Counted from the stretch's first letter, positions 15,135 through 24,252 are shown. The stretch is DNA of 45,233 nt from HKST-UBA85 sp035654775 (GCA_035654775.1 DASRWB010000012.1:1-45233), one strand, 5' to 3'. Program-made: numbers and translations. The notes: generated by a model not told the origin, from the letters alone.

Positions 15135-16298
15135 ATGCCCAAAATACTTGTAATAGAAGACGAAGCCGCCATACGAAGAGTATTGGTTAAAATCCTGTCT
15201 GAAGAAAATGACACCTATGAAGTCAGTGAAGCCGAAGACGGTTTAGCAGGAATAGACCAGATAAAAAAAGAAGATTACGACCTTATTTTATGTGACATCA
15301 AAATGCCAAAAATGGACGGTGTTGAAGTTTTAGAACATACCAAAAAAATAAAACCCGAAATTCCCGTAGTGATGATTTCGGGACACGGCGATTTAGATAC
15401 TGCCGTAAACACGATGCGTTTAGGAGCTTTTGACTACATTTCAAAACCACCGGATTTAAACAGGTTACTTAATACCGTAAGAAATGCACTGGACCGAAAA
15501 GAACTGGTAGTAGAAAACAAACTTTTAAAGAAAAAAGTAAGCAAAAACTACGAGATGGTAGGTCAAAGTCCTGAGATTTCAAAAATTAAAGAAATCATTG
15601 ACAAAGTAGCCCCTACCGACGCCCGCGTTCTCATCACCGGAGCCAACGGTACCGGAAAAGAACTGGTAGCCCACTGGTTGCACGAAAAAAGTGAACGTGC
15701 CAGTGGACCACTTATTGAAGTTAACTGCGCAGCCATACCCAGCGAACTTATAGAAAGCGAACTCTTTGGACACGTAAAAGGGGCTTTTACTTCAGCCAAT
15801 AAAGATCGAGCCGGAAAATTTGAAGCAGCCAATGGAGGTACTATCTTTTTAGATGAAATTGGAGACATGAGCCTTTCGGCACAAGCCAAGGTATTGAGAG
15901 CTTTACAAGAAAATAAAATTCAGCGTGTAGGAAGTGATAAAGACATTAAGGTAAATGTACGCGTAATAGCCGCTACAAACAAAAATCTAAAAGAAGAAAT
16001 TGAACAAGGTAAATTCAGAGAAGATTTATACCACAGGCTAGCGGTAATACTGATAAAAGTACCCATATTAAACGACAGGAGAGAAGACATTCCGCTACTG
16101 ATTGATTTTTTTGCTGAAAAGATAGCTTCAGAACAAGGCACAGTTAAAAAAACCTTCACTCCTAGCGCTGTAAAACTGCTCCAGCAATACGATTGGACAG
16201 GAAATATTAGAGAACTCAGAAATGTAGTAGAACGTCTTATTATCCTGGGCGAAAAGGAAGTAAACGAGAACGATGTTAAGCTTTTTGCGTCAAAATAA
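15135..16298 (+). CDS. NtrC-like AAA+ response regulator lacking the DNA-binding domain
   Basis: A 387-residue protein. Residues 1-120 form a receiver domain with phospho-acceptor D54 and downstream switch residues (S82, K104). Residues 142-365 form a sigma-54-activator AAA+ domain with Walker A GANGTGK (169-175), Walker B FLDE (238-241) and the arginine-finger region. The sigma-54 contact loop reads GAFTSA (216-221) instead of GAFTGA; Phe and Thr are kept. The chain stops about 20 residues after the AAA+ lid, so the Fis-type HTH is missing. It may activate from solution, act with another protein, or use its ATPase for something else. No cognate kinase is adjacent. Confidence 0.92.
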   Translation: MPKILVIEDEAAIRRVLVKILSEENDTYEVSEAEDGLAGIDQIKKEDYDLILCDIKMPKMDGVEVLEHTKKIKPEIPVVMISGHGDLDTAVNTMRLGAFDYISKPPDLNRLLNTVRNALDRKELVVENKLLKKKVSKNYEMVGQSPEISKIKEIIDKVAPTDARVLITGANGTGKELVAHWLHEKSERASGPLIEVNCAAIPSELIESELFGHVKGAFTSANKDRAGKFEAANGGTIFLDEIGDMSLSAQAKVLRALQENKIQRVGSDKDIKVNVRVIAATNKNLKEEIEQGKFREDLYHRLAVILIKVPILNDRREDIPLLIDFFAEKIASEQGTVKKTFTPSAVKLLQQYDWTGNIRELRNVVERLIILGEKEVNENDVKLFASK

Positions 16299-16304
16299 TA
16301 CTCC

Positions 16305-17183
16305 ATGAAAGAAATACAAGTAAGCGAATTTAAAGTTACTCAGCCGGTTAAGCTAAACACCTTAAGCACTTCATACGACTTAAAAACCAAAAAAAAGAAA
16401 ATTAAAAAAGAAATGGAGCGCGTGTGTAAAGAGTTGGCAGACATTCAAAACACCATGTATGCCCACGGGAAATATGCCGTTTTAATCTGCATACAAGGAA
16501 TGGATACTGCAGGAAAAGACAGCTTGATTCGTGAGGTTTTTAAAGAGCTCAATGCCCGAGGCGTAATGGTTTACAGCTTTAAAGTTCCCACAAGCCTAGA
16601 GCTAAAACACGACTATCTGTGGCGACACTATATTGCTTTGCCGGCACGCGGAAAATTTGGAGTGTTCAACCGCACACATTACGAAAATGTTTTGGTTACC
16701 CGCGTACATCCGGAGTATATTTTAAACGAAAATATTCCCGGAATTAACAGTATTAGTGATATTGATGAAGATTTTTGGGAAAAACGATTTGAGCAAATAA
16801 ATCATTTTGAAAATCACATTGCCGCCAACGGCACCATTATTTTTAAGTTTTTCTTAAACCTCTCAAAAGAAGAACAAAAAAACCGACTTATCAGGAGACT
16901 TGACAAGAAAGAGAAAAACTGGAAATTCTCTCCGGGTGATTTAGATGAGCGTAAACTATGGGATACTTACTTAAAATATTACGAAGAAGCCATAAACAAA
17001 ACTTCAAAACCTCATGCACCTTGGTTTGCTGTTCCGGCAGATGATAAACCCACCACGCGCTATATAGTAGCCCGAATTTTGCTTGACACTCTAAAACAGT
17101 ACAAAGATATTAAGGAACCCGAACTGGACGATGCCATTAAAGCCAATATTGAAACCTACAAACAACAATTGCATAATGAATAA
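16305..17183 (+). CDS. ppk2: Polyphosphate kinase 2 (PPK2, class III-like)
   Basis: A 292-residue cytosolic enzyme that transfers phosphate between polyphosphate and nucleotides. The P-loop is IQGMDTAGKDSLIREVF, the Walker-B-type region is FGVFNRTHYENVLVTRVHPE, and the lid holds FFLNLSKEEQKNRLIRRLDKKEKNWKFSPGDLDER. The FNR(T/S)HYE form and the length fit class III PPK2, members of which phosphorylate AMP and ADP from polyphosphate; the class is inferred from motif similarity. It lies in the same tight unit as the AAA+ regulator (6-base gap). The next gene starts inside its last codons. Confidence 0.93.
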   Translation: MKEIQVSEFKVTQPVKLNTLSTSYDLKTKKKKIKKEMERVCKELADIQNTMYAHGKYAVLICIQGMDTAGKDSLIREVFKELNARGVMVYSFKVPTSLELKHDYLWRHYIALPARGKFGVFNRTHYENVLVTRVHPEYILNENIPGINSISDIDEDFWEKRFEQINHFENHIAANGTIIFKFFLNLSKEEQKNRLIRRLDKKEKNWKFSPGDLDERKLWDTYLKYYEEAINKTSKPHAPWFAVPADDKPTTRYIVARILLDTLKQYKDIKEPELDDAIKANIETYKQQLHNE

Positions 17184-18585
17184 AGTCAAACTTTTAACCC
17201 TGTTGGGATTAGTCCTATGGGGACAAACCTTTTCTCAAACAGATGAAGACGTATTTAAAACCATTTATTCGGCTTCACTTACCAACGGAAAAAGCTACGA
17301 ATGGCTCGAGCATTTATCCAACCAAATAGGAGGCAGACTTTCGGGCTCTCTCAACGCCGAAAGAGCCATAGCCTATACCAAACAGGAACTGGAAGCTCTA
17401 GGGCTGGACAAAGTGTGGCTGCAACCTGTAATGGTACCCAAGTGGATTCGTGGAGCTAAAGAATACGCCTATGTAGAAACTGCTGACGGTGAAACTACTG
17501 TCATGAATATTTGTGCCTTGGGCGGTTCAGTGGCTACAAATCCTTTAGGATTAAAAGCAAAACTTGTTGAAGTTCAAAATTTTGAAGAATTGAAAGCCTT
17601 GGGGAAATCAGCGATAGAAGGCAAAATTGTGTTTTACAATAGACCCATGCAGCCCGACTTAATTCATACTTTTGAAGCTTACGGAGGTTGTGTCGATCAG
17701 CGTTACAAAGGCGCAGTAGAAGCCGCAAAGTACGGAGCCGTTGGCGTAATTGTTCGCTCTATGAGTTTACGAATTGACGACTATCCGCATACCGGAAGCA
17801 TGACTTATGAAAATTTACCTGGAGCACAGCGCATTCCTTCAGCAGCAATTAGTACCCGACATGCCGATTTACTCAGTGGTATGTTAAAACTAGACAAAAA
17901 TATTACCTTCTACTTTAAGCAAAACTGCAAACAAATGCCCGATGTACTTTCCTACAATGTTATTGGTGAAATTACAGGCAGCCAGTTTCCGGACGAATAT
18001 ATTTTGGTTGGTGGTCATTTGGACTCCTGGGATTTAGGCGATGGTGCTCATGACGATGGAGCAGGCTGTGTACAATCTATGGAAGTATTGCGATTACTCA
18101 AAATAACCGGAATAAAACCCAAACGCAGCATACGCGTCGTGCTGTTTATGAATGAAGAAAACGGTTTGCGTGGCGGTAAAAAATATGCTGAAGAAGCCCG
18201 GCAAAAGAATGAAAAACATATCTTTGCTTTAGAAAGTGATGCCGGTGGATTTACACCTAGAGGCTTTAGTTTTGACTGTGGCGATGCGGCTTTTGCCAAA
18301 ATACTCGACTGGACGCCGCTTTTTAAGCCGTATTTAATTCACTATTTTGAAAAAGGAGGAAGTGGTGCCGATATTGGACCGCTGAAAGACAGTGGTATTG
18401 TACTAGCCGGACTACGACCCGATTCGCAACGGTATTTTGACCATCACCATGCCAGCACCGATACTTTTGATGCCGTAAACAAAAGAGAGTTGGAGCTTGG
18501 CGCAGCTACCATGACCGCTCTGGTGTATTTGTTTGATAAATACGGAACAACAACTTTCACAAAACAACAAGAAATAAAAGATTAA
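17176..18585 (+). CDS. M28 family metallopeptidase, carboxypeptidase Q-like
   Basis: A 469-residue exported protein with a signal peptide (residues 1-20, ending GQTFSQ). It has the di-zinc M28 site: H281-L-D283 in GGHLDSWD, the bridging D293 in AHDDGAGC, the MNEENGLRGGKKYAEE catalytic-Glu region, the ESDAGGFTP Asp, and the DHHHASTDT histidine. The layout matches plasma glutamate carboxypeptidase/CPQ, which cleaves dipeptides. The frame is open from 17131, but ATG 17176 places the signal peptide at the N-terminus, overlaps the ppk2 stop by eight bases and is preferred. It probably acts in the periplasm or outside the cell. It lies six bases before the DinB-like gene. Confidence 0.92.
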   Translation: MNKVKLLTLLGLVLWGQTFSQTDEDVFKTIYSASLTNGKSYEWLEHLSNQIGGRLSGSLNAERAIAYTKQELEALGLDKVWLQPVMVPKWIRGAKEYAYVETADGETTVMNICALGGSVATNPLGLKAKLVEVQNFEELKALGKSAIEGKIVFYNRPMQPDLIHTFEAYGGCVDQRYKGAVEAAKYGAVGVIVRSMSLRIDDYPHTGSMTYENLPGAQRIPSAAISTRHADLLSGMLKLDKNITFYFKQNCKQMPDVLSYNVIGEITGSQFPDEYILVGGHLDSWDLGDGAHDDGAGCVQSMEVLRLLKITGIKPKRSIRVVLFMNEENGLRGGKKYAEEARQKNEKHIFALESDAGGFTPRGFSFDCGDAAFAKILDWTPLFKPYLIHYFEKGGSGADIGPLKDSGIVLAGLRPDSQRYFDHHHASTDTFDAVNKRELELGAATMTALVYLFDKYGTTTFTKQQEIKD

Positions 18586-18590
18586 AGAAT

Positions 18591-19166
18591 ATGAAACCGG
18601 TATATTTACTTTTAGCAGTTTTAACGCTTTCATTTTCAGGAAAAGCGCAAGATCAATTGCCTTATTACGAACTTCCGGAATACCCTGAAACCTATACGGC
18701 CGGAAGTGTGGCCGCCAGAATGATAGACGGCTTGGGATTTCGTTTGTACTGGGCTACTGAAGGATTACGAAAAGAGGATTTGAATTTTAAACCCAATGCC
18801 GAAGCAAGAACGGCATTAGAAACATTGGATCATATTTATGCCTTGTCTCAGGTAATTGTTAACGCAACGAAGCATCAGGTAAATGAAACGGGAAATAAAA
18901 AAGACATGTCCTGGGAAGAAAAGCGAAAGCAAACGTTGCTGAACCTTAAAACCGCAGCAGATATTTTGAGAAATGCCGAAGACCTGAGTGTTTTTTTACT
19001 GGATTTTGGCTCTGCTCAGTATCCGTTTTGGAACGCAATAAACGGTCCCATTGCAGACGCCATATGGCATTGTGGGCAACTTGCTTCATTCAGAAGAAGT
19101 TCAGGAAATCCATTTAGTGCTAAGGTTAGTTTATTCCACGGAAAAGTAATGGAGAAAAACCGGTAA
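18591..19166 (+). CDS. Exported DinB-like four-helix protein
   Basis: A 191-residue protein with a signal peptide (about 1-19, ending SGKAQ). The rest fits the DinB/YfiT-like metal-binding four-helix fold: a GLRKEDLNFKPNAEARTALETLDHIYALSQ helix with the first His, and a late IADAIWHCGQLASFRRSSGNP helix with another His. DinB-fold proteins are often thiol-dependent transferases and are usually cytosolic; an exported one is less usual. It is the last gene of the seven-gene unit and converges on the amino-acid permease gene, 20 bases away. Confidence 0.8.
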   Translation: MKPVYLLLAVLTLSFSGKAQDQLPYYELPEYPETYTAGSVAARMIDGLGFRLYWATEGLRKEDLNFKPNAEARTALETLDHIYALSQVIVNATKHQVNETGNKKDMSWEEKRKQTLLNLKTAADILRNAEDLSVFLLDFGSAQYPFWNAINGPIADAIWHCGQLASFRRSSGNPFSAKVSLFHGKVMEKNR

Positions 19167-19186
19167 CTGTTTTGACTTCAGAAGGT

Positions 19187-20479
19187 TTATTTTTTCAGTT
19201 TACGAATAAAAAACCAGTAAATAAAACTTAAAGCTACAATTGATAGTGCAGTAACCAGCAATTCTTTTTTAGAGAGATTAGAAAGGAAATATACGATAGT
19301 TCCTAGAGATAAAAGAGGTACGGTTAATCCACCGGGAATTTTAAATTCTCCGGGTTGTGTTTTTTGGGTATAGCGCAATTTAATAACCGCCAGTACAACG
19401 CCCAGATACTGCAACAACATTCCTCCGGTAGCAATTACGGCAAGGGTTTCAAAGCTTCCAAGGGCTGCAATCATAAAACCCGCACCGGCATAGGTAAGGA
19501 TGGCTAAGTGAGGTGTTTTAAATTTGGAATGAACATAGCCAAAGGCTTTTACCGGTATTACACGGTCTCTTGACAAGGCATAAAGCACACGGGGCATATT
19601 AAGTATGGAACCACTCATATACCCAAACATAGAAACGCCGGCACCTGCGGTTAAAATCATAAATCCTGTGTTACCGAAAACATCCCTAGCTGTTTCTGCT
19701 AATGGAGCTTTTTGGTCTGCCAGTGCATCACCCAAAACGCCCTGAGCAACTAGTTGAATGAGAATATAAATAATCAATACTGAGATGATTCCTAAAAAAA
19801 TAGATTTAGGTATATTTTTGTTCGGGTTTTTTACTTCGCCACTTACATTCAGGCCTGTTTCCCCACCTATGAATGCAAAAAACAGGATGAGGGAAGTGGC
19901 ACCCAGTTGTTCAAAACTGGGTAAAACTTCTATGGATATATGAACCATGGAAATTTTAGGCAACCCCAAAACGATAAGTAGCAGCAAGGGAAGAATTTTG
20001 GCAATCACTAAAAATTTGATTAAACCAACGCCTTGCTTGACACCCAATATATTGATAAAAGCAAGGCCAAAGAAAACAATAAACAGGAATAACACCCTCA
20101 CCATTTGAGATTCCAGAGCAGGAAATGTAGCTGCCAGTATATTAACTAGCGCATTTGAAACAGCAGCATCGGCAGATAAAACAGTAGCGAGGTACAAGTT
20201 TCCGGACAAAAAACCCGCATAATCGCCAAAAGCAGTTTCTATATAGGTATAAAGTCCTCCCGAGGAGGTTATTTTACTGCCTACTTCGGCAAAGCAAAGC
20301 ATAATCAAAGCAATCAAAATACCGCAAAACAAATAGGCTAGTACTCCTGAAGCACCCATACCGACAGCCACTATGGCCGGCAATACAAAAATGCCTGAAC
20401 CGATGATGACATTGATAATGTTTGATGACAGGCCAAACAAACCAATTGTTCTTTTTAACTCTTTATCGGGTTTTATCAC
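19187..20479 (-). CDS. APC family amino acid permease
   Basis: A 430-residue membrane protein with about 12 TM segments. The APC signature of TM1 is present (LFGLSSNIINVIIGSGIFVLPAIV, with the GSGIF unwound helix). Further marks are EVGSKITSSGGLYTYIETAFGDYAGFLSG and the TM6 region FFAFIGGETGLNVSGEVKNPNKNIPKS. It imports or exchanges an amino acid; the substrate cannot be read. The start is GTG, overlapping the DUF418 stop by four bases (GTGA), so translation is coupled. It is the last gene of the SGNH-MBOAT-DUF418-APC unit. Confidence 0.9.
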   Translation of the reverse strand: MIKPDKELKRTIGLFGLSSNIINVIIGSGIFVLPAIVAVGMGASGVLAYLFCGILIALIMLCFAEVGSKITSSGGLYTYIETAFGDYAGFLSGNLYLATVLSADAAVSNALVNILAATFPALESQMVRVLFLFIVFFGLAFINILGVKQGVGLIKFLVIAKILPLLLLIVLGLPKISMVHISIEVLPSFEQLGATSLILFFAFIGGETGLNVSGEVKNPNKNIPKSIFLGIISVLIIYILIQLVAQGVLGDALADQKAPLAETARDVFGNTGFMILTAGAGVSMFGYMSGSILNMPRVLYALSRDRVIPVKAFGYVHSKFKTPHLAILTYAGAGFMIAALGSFETLAVIATGGMLLQYLGVVLAVIKLRYTQKTQPGEFKIPGGLTVPLLSLGTIVYFLSNLSKKELLVTALSIVALSFIYWFFIRKLKK

Positions 20480-21729
20480 TTTCTTAATTTAAGGTTACTT
20501 CCATAGGTCAGTTTTCGCCAAAGCCATTCCATTGGGCCAAACTTGTAATATTGAAGCCATATTTTGCTAATTATGACTTGGCCGGCAAAAATACAAAACG
20601 CAATAATCATGATAATCGTAAATCCGTATTTTCCGGTAAGATTAAATCCAAATCCGTAGAAAAGGAGTATTGCAATTATAGATTGTGACAGATAGCAGGT
20701 AAGTGCCGTTTTCCCGATAGGTGTAAAAAGTTTTAAAAATATTACATGCTTTTTACACAACAAAGCTATTCCGGCGGCATAACCCAAAGCTAGCGGAACC
20801 GTACCTAAAGTATAGGTAACTACGTGTAGGAAATAATTTAGGGTGTCACCTAAACTTTCAGTATAAAAAGCCAGATACCCACGGAGTAAATTAAAAGGTA
20901 ATCCAATGGCTAAACCCGTAATTAATACTTTTTTCAAGAAAGAGATGTTGTTTAGCAGATTGTGGTGTATGATTTTTTTGCCGGCCCAAAGACCCAGTAA
21001 AAATACCCCAAAAACTTTAAATAGCCTACCTTCTTCAAGAAGCATTCCTATGCGCGTAAATCCGTTTCCTAAATTCATTTTAAAGAAATCGGCAAGGTTT
21101 TTATTCTGAAGAAAAGCCGGTATATCAGTCATCAATTGACCGTTGGACTCTATAACCGGCATACCGAAATATTGATAAATAGCGGTAGATGTATTGAAAG
21201 CAAAACCGGGATAGAAAATACCGGAAAACTGCATAAATGCCCAATTTGCTATCGGAAGCAATAGCAAAACTCCTGCTGTGATTAAAAGGGTTTTGTCAGA
21301 GGCTTTCACGAAACCAATCAGAAAAAAACCTAAAAAAGCATACAAAGCCAGGATGTCTCCGGGCCAAATAAGAAACAAATGAACCAACCCAAAAACAAGA
21401 AGCCAAAACATGCGTTTTCTGAAAAAGGGAGCAAAGGCTTTACCCTTAGAGGTAGTGTTTTGGTACTGAATAAAGCAGCCTATACCGAAGAGCAACGAAA
21501 AAATGGAGTAGAACTTGCCATCCACCAGTACGTATACTATAAAATCCAGAATGGTGTCGCTTTGCCAGTTAATTTCTCTGACCGCACTGTCGGGTGTAAA
21601 AAACCAATGTCCTGAAAAAAACTGAATATTAGCTGTAAATATAAACAAGATTGCAATGCCTCGAAGGATATCTAAATAAGCGATGCGCTCATTACTTTTT
21701 ATAGGAACTACCGTGTTTTTATTTTCCAT
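20476..21729 (-). CDS. DUF418 domain membrane protein (YeiB-like)
   Basis: A 417-residue membrane protein with about 10 TM segments. N-terminal ERIAYLDILRGIAILFIFTANIQ and the C-terminal DUF418 region (TPIGKTALTCYLSQSIIAILLFYGFGFNLTGKYG, then GPMEWLWRKLTYG) are the hallmarks of this family, related to acyltransferase-3 proteins. A role in moving or adding acyl groups at the membrane is inferred. It lies between the MBOAT acyltransferase (11-base gap) and the permease (4-base overlap), so it belongs to the same unit. Confidence 0.9.
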   Translation of the reverse strand: MENKNTVVPIKSNERIAYLDILRGIAILFIFTANIQFFSGHWFFTPDSAVREINWQSDTILDFIVYVLVDGKFYSIFSLLFGIGCFIQYQNTTSKGKAFAPFFRKRMFWLLVFGLVHLFLIWPGDILALYAFLGFFLIGFVKASDKTLLITAGVLLLLPIANWAFMQFSGIFYPGFAFNTSTAIYQYFGMPVIESNGQLMTDIPAFLQNKNLADFFKMNLGNGFTRIGMLLEEGRLFKVFGVFLLGLWAGKKIIHHNLLNNISFLKKVLITGLAIGLPFNLLRGYLAFYTESLGDTLNYFLHVVTYTLGTVPLALGYAAGIALLCKKHVIFLKLFTPIGKTALTCYLSQSIIAILLFYGFGFNLTGKYGFTIIMIIAFCIFAGQVIISKIWLQYYKFGPMEWLWRKLTYGSNLKLRK

Positions 21730-21740
21730 ATTTAATCCGG

Positions 21741-23156
21741 CTAAAATTGAAAATAAATAAACTGCTCACCACTACCTTGTGAGATTACAATTAAGAAAAA
21801 CATCACCGCCCAAACTATCCCCAATACCCAGGAAGGAATTTTTACGGATACTTCTTTCATAGAAGTATTGCGCATAAACCAGTGGCAGAAAAACAAAATA
21901 CCAACAATTACCATAACTTTAATGATATCAAATTGCTCCAGTATTTTTTCGCCGGTGACATTGAAAAGCAACATGGATTTAATCATATTCCACGCCGTTT
22001 CAAATTCCCTGGCTCTAAAGAAAACCCAGGTAATATTGACACAAGTAAAAGTAATGAAAGCTAAGAAAATCCCATTTTTAGCATTAATTTCAAAGGGAAG
22101 GTATTTACGTTGTAAGCGTTCTAAAATCAGATATAAACCGTGTAATCCACCCCAAACAATAAAAGTCCAAGCCGCTCCGTGCCACAAACCTCCCAAAAGC
22201 ATAGTAAGCATTAGCGCTACGTACATTCTCAGGACGCCATGCTGGTTTCCGCCAAGCGGGATGTAAAGATAATCTCGCAACCAGGAGGAAAGACTGATAT
22301 GCCACCGCTTCCATAAATCAGAAAAACCTAATGCCGCATACGGATATTTAAAGTTATCGGGCAGAACAATTCCTAGCATAAGGGCAATACCAATGGCGCA
22401 AGTGGAATAACCGGCAAAGTCAAAAAATATTTGTCCGGAAAAAGCTAGGGTTCCTGACCAGGCATCCCAGAAGTTTAACGCTTTAGTGGAACCAAAAATT
22501 TCGTCCGCAGTTTCTGAAAGCAGTGTGTCGGCCATGACCACTTTTTGAAACAAGCCTATTGTCAGTAAAAATATTCCCCAGATAAACTGGTTTACGGTGG
22601 CTTTTTTCTCTTGGTAAAATTGTGAAATCAAGTCGCCTGCTCTTACAATGGGTCCGGCGACCAGCTGAGGAAAAAAAGTAACGTACAGGGCAAAGTCCAG
22701 GAATGTTTTGGCGCGTTCGGTTTTTCTTTTATACATGTCGATAGTATAGGACATGGTTTGAAAGGTGTAGAAGGAAATACCCATAGGGAGAATAATGTCC
22801 AAAGGCTGTGCTTTATAGCCGTATCCGTAGGTGTTGACCACGGCGGTGAAATTGTCGAGTAGAAAATCGCGATACTTAAAGAAAGCAAGAAACCCCAAAT
22901 TTACAAACAGGCTCAGGTACAGCCACCATTTTCTACGTTGGGTATTTTCTTCAACGGCTAATTTTTTTCCTGCAATCCAGTCTATTACTGTGGAAATCCA
23001 TAAAAGAAGAATTAGTGGCGGATTCCAAAGTCCGTAAAAAACATAACTGGATACAAGTAACATTCGTTTTTTGTTGGTCCAGCTAAACAGTTTAGCATAG
23101 TAGAGTATAAGTACTACGACCAAGAAAATAATAAAACTTAATGAATTAAATAACAT
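21741..23156 (-). CDS. MBOAT family O-acyltransferase (AlgI-like)
   Basis: A 471-residue membrane protein with about 10 or more TM segments. The MBOAT motifs are complete: WKRWHISLSSWLRDYLYIPLGG (H286) and the catalytic region LLGGLWHGAAWTFIVWGGLHG (H326). AlgI-type members take an acyl group from a cytoplasmic donor and pass it across the membrane so that an SGNH-type protein can attach it to a polysaccharide or teichoic-acid-like polymer. Such a partner is encoded four bases upstream. No alginate genes are present, so the polymer is unknown. Confidence 0.95.
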   Translation of the reverse strand: MLFNSLSFIIFLVVVLILYYAKLFSWTNKKRMLLVSSYVFYGLWNPPLILLLWISTVIDWIAGKKLAVEENTQRRKWWLYLSLFVNLGFLAFFKYRDFLLDNFTAVVNTYGYGYKAQPLDIILPMGISFYTFQTMSYTIDMYKRKTERAKTFLDFALYVTFFPQLVAGPIVRAGDLISQFYQEKKATVNQFIWGIFLLTIGLFQKVVMADTLLSETADEIFGSTKALNFWDAWSGTLAFSGQIFFDFAGYSTCAIGIALMLGIVLPDNFKYPYAALGFSDLWKRWHISLSSWLRDYLYIPLGGNQHGVLRMYVALMLTMLLGGLWHGAAWTFIVWGGLHGLYLILERLQRKYLPFEINAKNGIFLAFITFTCVNITWVFFRAREFETAWNMIKSMLLFNVTGEKILEQFDIIKVMVIVGILFFCHWFMRNTSMKEVSVKIPSWVLGIVWAVMFFLIVISQGSGEQFIYFQF

Positions 23157-23160
23157 AGCG

Positions 23161-24195
23161 CTAAGGATTATAGGTTGGTAAAAGGCCGTCAGCTTTCATA
23201 ATTTTAATGAGTTCTTGTGTAAAGAACGCGGCATCTTTGGCTGCCAGATGAGACCATTCAGGCAGGAACAAGTTGGAGAATTGTTCATAATCCTCATAGT
23301 GGTAGGCTTTGGCACCTGACTTCTCAACCAAAACATCCCAAAACGCTTCTCTGGGAAAACCTTTGTCTTCTACTTCCTTAAATAATCCGGAAGAAGGACA
23401 GCGCACTAAGATTAATGTGCCACCTCTGGATTTGAATTTTTCGGCCAATTCCACAAATGTATTCGTGGTCGCTTCTTTATCGGGTGGAGGATTATCACCA
23501 CTTAAAATGGCGGTCCATACTTTTTTTACCGTATTGGCATAAGCGGTATCGGTAACCATGATTTCAGGCATTTTCATGTGTCTGTCCAACGTAACTTCTT
23601 CAAAATTGTTGAACGGCGGATAAAACGGACCACCGCGATCGCCAATATGTATTTGATTCAGCAATGTTTTCAGGTCTACGTCAGAGTCCCAGCTTTCATC
23701 TCCGTCGCGTATGAAAGCAAGATTTTTTTGTAGCGGTACAGCAAGAATATGATTTAAACGTTGGGCATAAGTTCGCTTGTAATAATAATCTACCAGCGAT
23801 TGTGACCTTTGAATGAAACGCGCTTCGGGAAAAACGGTAGAAAAAAATAAGGGTGGTGTAATGCCTACAATAAGCGTTCCGCTAAACGAGGTTTTATCAA
23901 CAATATCCCTGAATACCGGAATTGGCGAAGCACCTTGTGTAGCCAGCATAACTGCATCTTCACCGGTTTCCTTTTCCCAGATGTCCAGATTGATATCGTA
24001 GAGAATTCGGGAAGAACCTATAAAAACAACCGTATGGTCTTTCGCGTGGTTTAGTTTGGCTCTTTGGATTGCCCAAAGGTTTTTGTTATCATCAATATTT
24101 GGTTTTAAACCCTGAGAACGCCAGTAAGTTTCCCATGCGAGGACACTTAACAGACCAAGTGTCACAGCTATTAGTAATGATGTTTTCAAATTCAT
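23161..24195 (-). CDS. SGNH/AlgJ-like membrane-anchored protein, MBOAT partner
   Basis: A 344-residue protein with one N-terminal membrane helix (about 5-22) and an extracytoplasmic domain. VVFIGSSRILYDINLD (GSSR at 60-63) fits SGNH block I, with S62 the likely nucleophile, and LATQGASPIPVFRDI may hold the Gly/Asn block. Near the C-terminus, FLPEWSHLAAKDAAFF places H316 where the family has DxxH, but with Glu (E313) in place of Asp. With the MBOAT gene four bases downstream, the best inference is the acyl-acceptor half of an O-acylation pair. Direct family identity is not certain. Confidence 0.72.
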   Translation of the reverse strand: MNLKTSLLIAVTLGLLSVLAWETYWRSQGLKPNIDDNKNLWAIQRAKLNHAKDHTVVFIGSSRILYDINLDIWEKETGEDAVMLATQGASPIPVFRDIVDKTSFSGTLIVGITPPLFFSTVFPEARFIQRSQSLVDYYYKRTYAQRLNHILAVPLQKNLAFIRDGDESWDSDVDLKTLLNQIHIGDRGGPFYPPFNNFEEVTLDRHMKMPEIMVTDTAYANTVKKVWTAILSGDNPPPDKEATTNTFVELAEKFKSRGGTLILVRCPSSGLFKEVEDKGFPREAFWDVLVEKSGAKAYHYEDYEQFSNLFLPEWSHLAAKDAAFFTQELIKIMKADGLLPTYNP

Positions 24196-24226
24196 AATGG
24201 TTTGGTTGATTGTCTGGTCAATAAAA

Positions 24227-24252
24227 CCCGAAAGGTTTTTATGGCTTTCGGG
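24227..24252 (-). terminator. Intrinsic terminator after the 24280-25005 gene
   Basis: Arms CCCGAAAG (24227-24234) and CTTTCGGG (24245-24252) with a 10-base loop, followed on the minus strand by TTTTATT. It separates the exported barrel-like protein gene from the SGNH-MBOAT unit, whose own promoter must therefore lie in the 31 bases between hairpin and ATG or rely on read-through. I see no TAnnTTTG box there. Confidence 0.75.

Noticed and set aside
17131..17175. Fifteen-residue upstream extension of the M28 peptidase
   Set aside because: It would bury the signal peptide; ATG 17176 gives a normal one.
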